Shown here piece after piece: positions 63,461 through 64,000 of a stretch of 64,000 bases of DNA. The notes beneath the pieces were generated by a model, which was not told where the DNA came from, did not search any database, and was given only the letters and a program-made list of their open reading frames with translations. How positions within the stretch are numbered: the first letter of the stretch is position 1; the number at the start of each line of letters is the position of its first letter. The stretch is from Megalonaias nervosa (taxonomy: Eukaryota; Mollusca; Bivalvia; Unionida; Unionidae): contig JAECUM010094065.1 of NCBI GenBank assembly GCA_016617855.1, forward strand, positions 30,860 to 94,859, read 5' to 3'. The translations under genes were made by a program, and so were the position numbers.

Positions 63461-64000
63461 GTAAGTTACCAAGCCAGTGAATTTACTGCCATATGAATTC
63501 CGTATCATAAAAGTTTTAAGAATAGTAATTAATATGCAATAATTTTTTATTTTTTTAATTTTTTAAAAGAGATTTTCCAATTAATCATTTACTAATGATA
63601 CTTGATTTACTAAAGCATTTTTTTACATTAATAAATTGACCATGGTAATCACAATTACTTGTAACTTGATATTTGTATATAAAAGCGAATCAGAATAAAA
63701 TCAGCAAACGTAAGATAAGTGTAACAGTTCATGGAAAAAGTGGGAACTATTAATGAAAACAGCAAATTTAAGAAAAGTGTAATGGTGAAGCAGAATCTTT
63801 ATAGTACTCGTGTTCCTAAAATAAGCTGAATCATGTTGTGAATGCCTTTATTGGCTTGAGAGGGCTGGATTTGTGAGGTTGTGATTGTACTCCTAAAATA
63901 TATTATGTGTGTGTGTGTGTGTGTGTGATTTAGATTTTTAACGTAGCTTTAACAATTTTTCAGTCATATTGCTACGATGTCTGCAGTGTGACAGTTTATA
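63461..64000 (+). other. Intron 23 (left part; continues past the window)
   Basis: Begins GTAAGT. No acceptor followed by a dynein-like frame is visible before 64000. It ends in an inverted SINE. Confidence 0.85.
63905..64000 (-). mobile_element. SINE tail in reverse orientation, cut by window end
   Basis: (GT)n followed by GATTTAGATTTTTAACGTAG, CTTTAACAATTTTTCAGTC, and GATGTCTGCAGTGTGACAG. This is the reverse complement of the 3' half of the SINE at 27866-28182. The tRNA-like head should lie beyond 64000. Confidence 0.88.

Noticed and set aside
1..64000. Prokaryote-style systems (CRISPR, operons, phage) or a second host gene
   Set aside because: Tandem repeats here have no spacer structure, the exon-intron organisation is clearly eukaryotic, and no other multi-exon coding signal was found on either strand.

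Overview
This is eukaryotic nuclear DNA, visibly AT-rich, dominated by one large intron-rich gene on the + strand. I assembled 23 coding exons between 7286 and 63460. Every junction has an AG acceptor and a GT donor, and the phases are compatible throughout, giving an uninterrupted 1,525-codon reading frame. The product is the N-terminal part (roughly 40%) of an axonemal inner-arm dynein heavy chain. From remembered family sequence it fits DNAH12 best within the DNAH3/7/12 group. The window holds the tail, the linker and the first AAA+ module (AAA1), with Walker A at 61693-61716 and the Walker B exon at 62553-62645. The gene runs off the right edge in an intron. AAA2-AAA6, the stalk and the C-terminal domain lie outside.

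The host is probably a lophotrochozoan, most likely a mollusc. The evidence is indirect: a tRNA-headed SINE whose body resembles the Meta-SINE class, an I-superfamily LINE 3' end, a decayed DIRS-type element, and old ~150-bp degenerate tandem arrays in introns. I cannot name a species.

Layout: 1-5050 is upstream intergenic DNA with no recognisable gene. About 5050-5370 is a CpG-rich patch that I interpret as promoter plus untranslated exon 1: an imperfect RFX X-box, an ATF/CRE-like site, an inverted pair of CCAAT boxes and a downstream splice donor. Coding starts at 7286, immediately after a splice acceptor. Exons 1-9 (7286-33941) encode the variable N-terminal tail, exons 10-20 (38050-59966) the rest of the tail and the linker, and exons 21-23 (61481-63460) most of AAA1.

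The introns carry nearly all the remaining interest. They contain three copies of a ~0.92-kb TG...CA element with 4-bp target duplications (probable solo LTRs), one of them holding a nested SINE. A 5'-truncated LINE is inserted inside a 63-bp minisatellite, with a 10-bp target duplication. There are six copies of a nested-palindrome MITE, three copies of a second TIR MITE, several single MITEs, a hAT-like MITE, DIRS tyrosine-recombinase remains, many (TA)n tracts, and minisatellites. One minisatellite is built from the exon 7/intron 7 splice boundary itself.

There is a single host gene, so there is no operon-like cooperation to describe. I found no evidence of a new multi-gene system.
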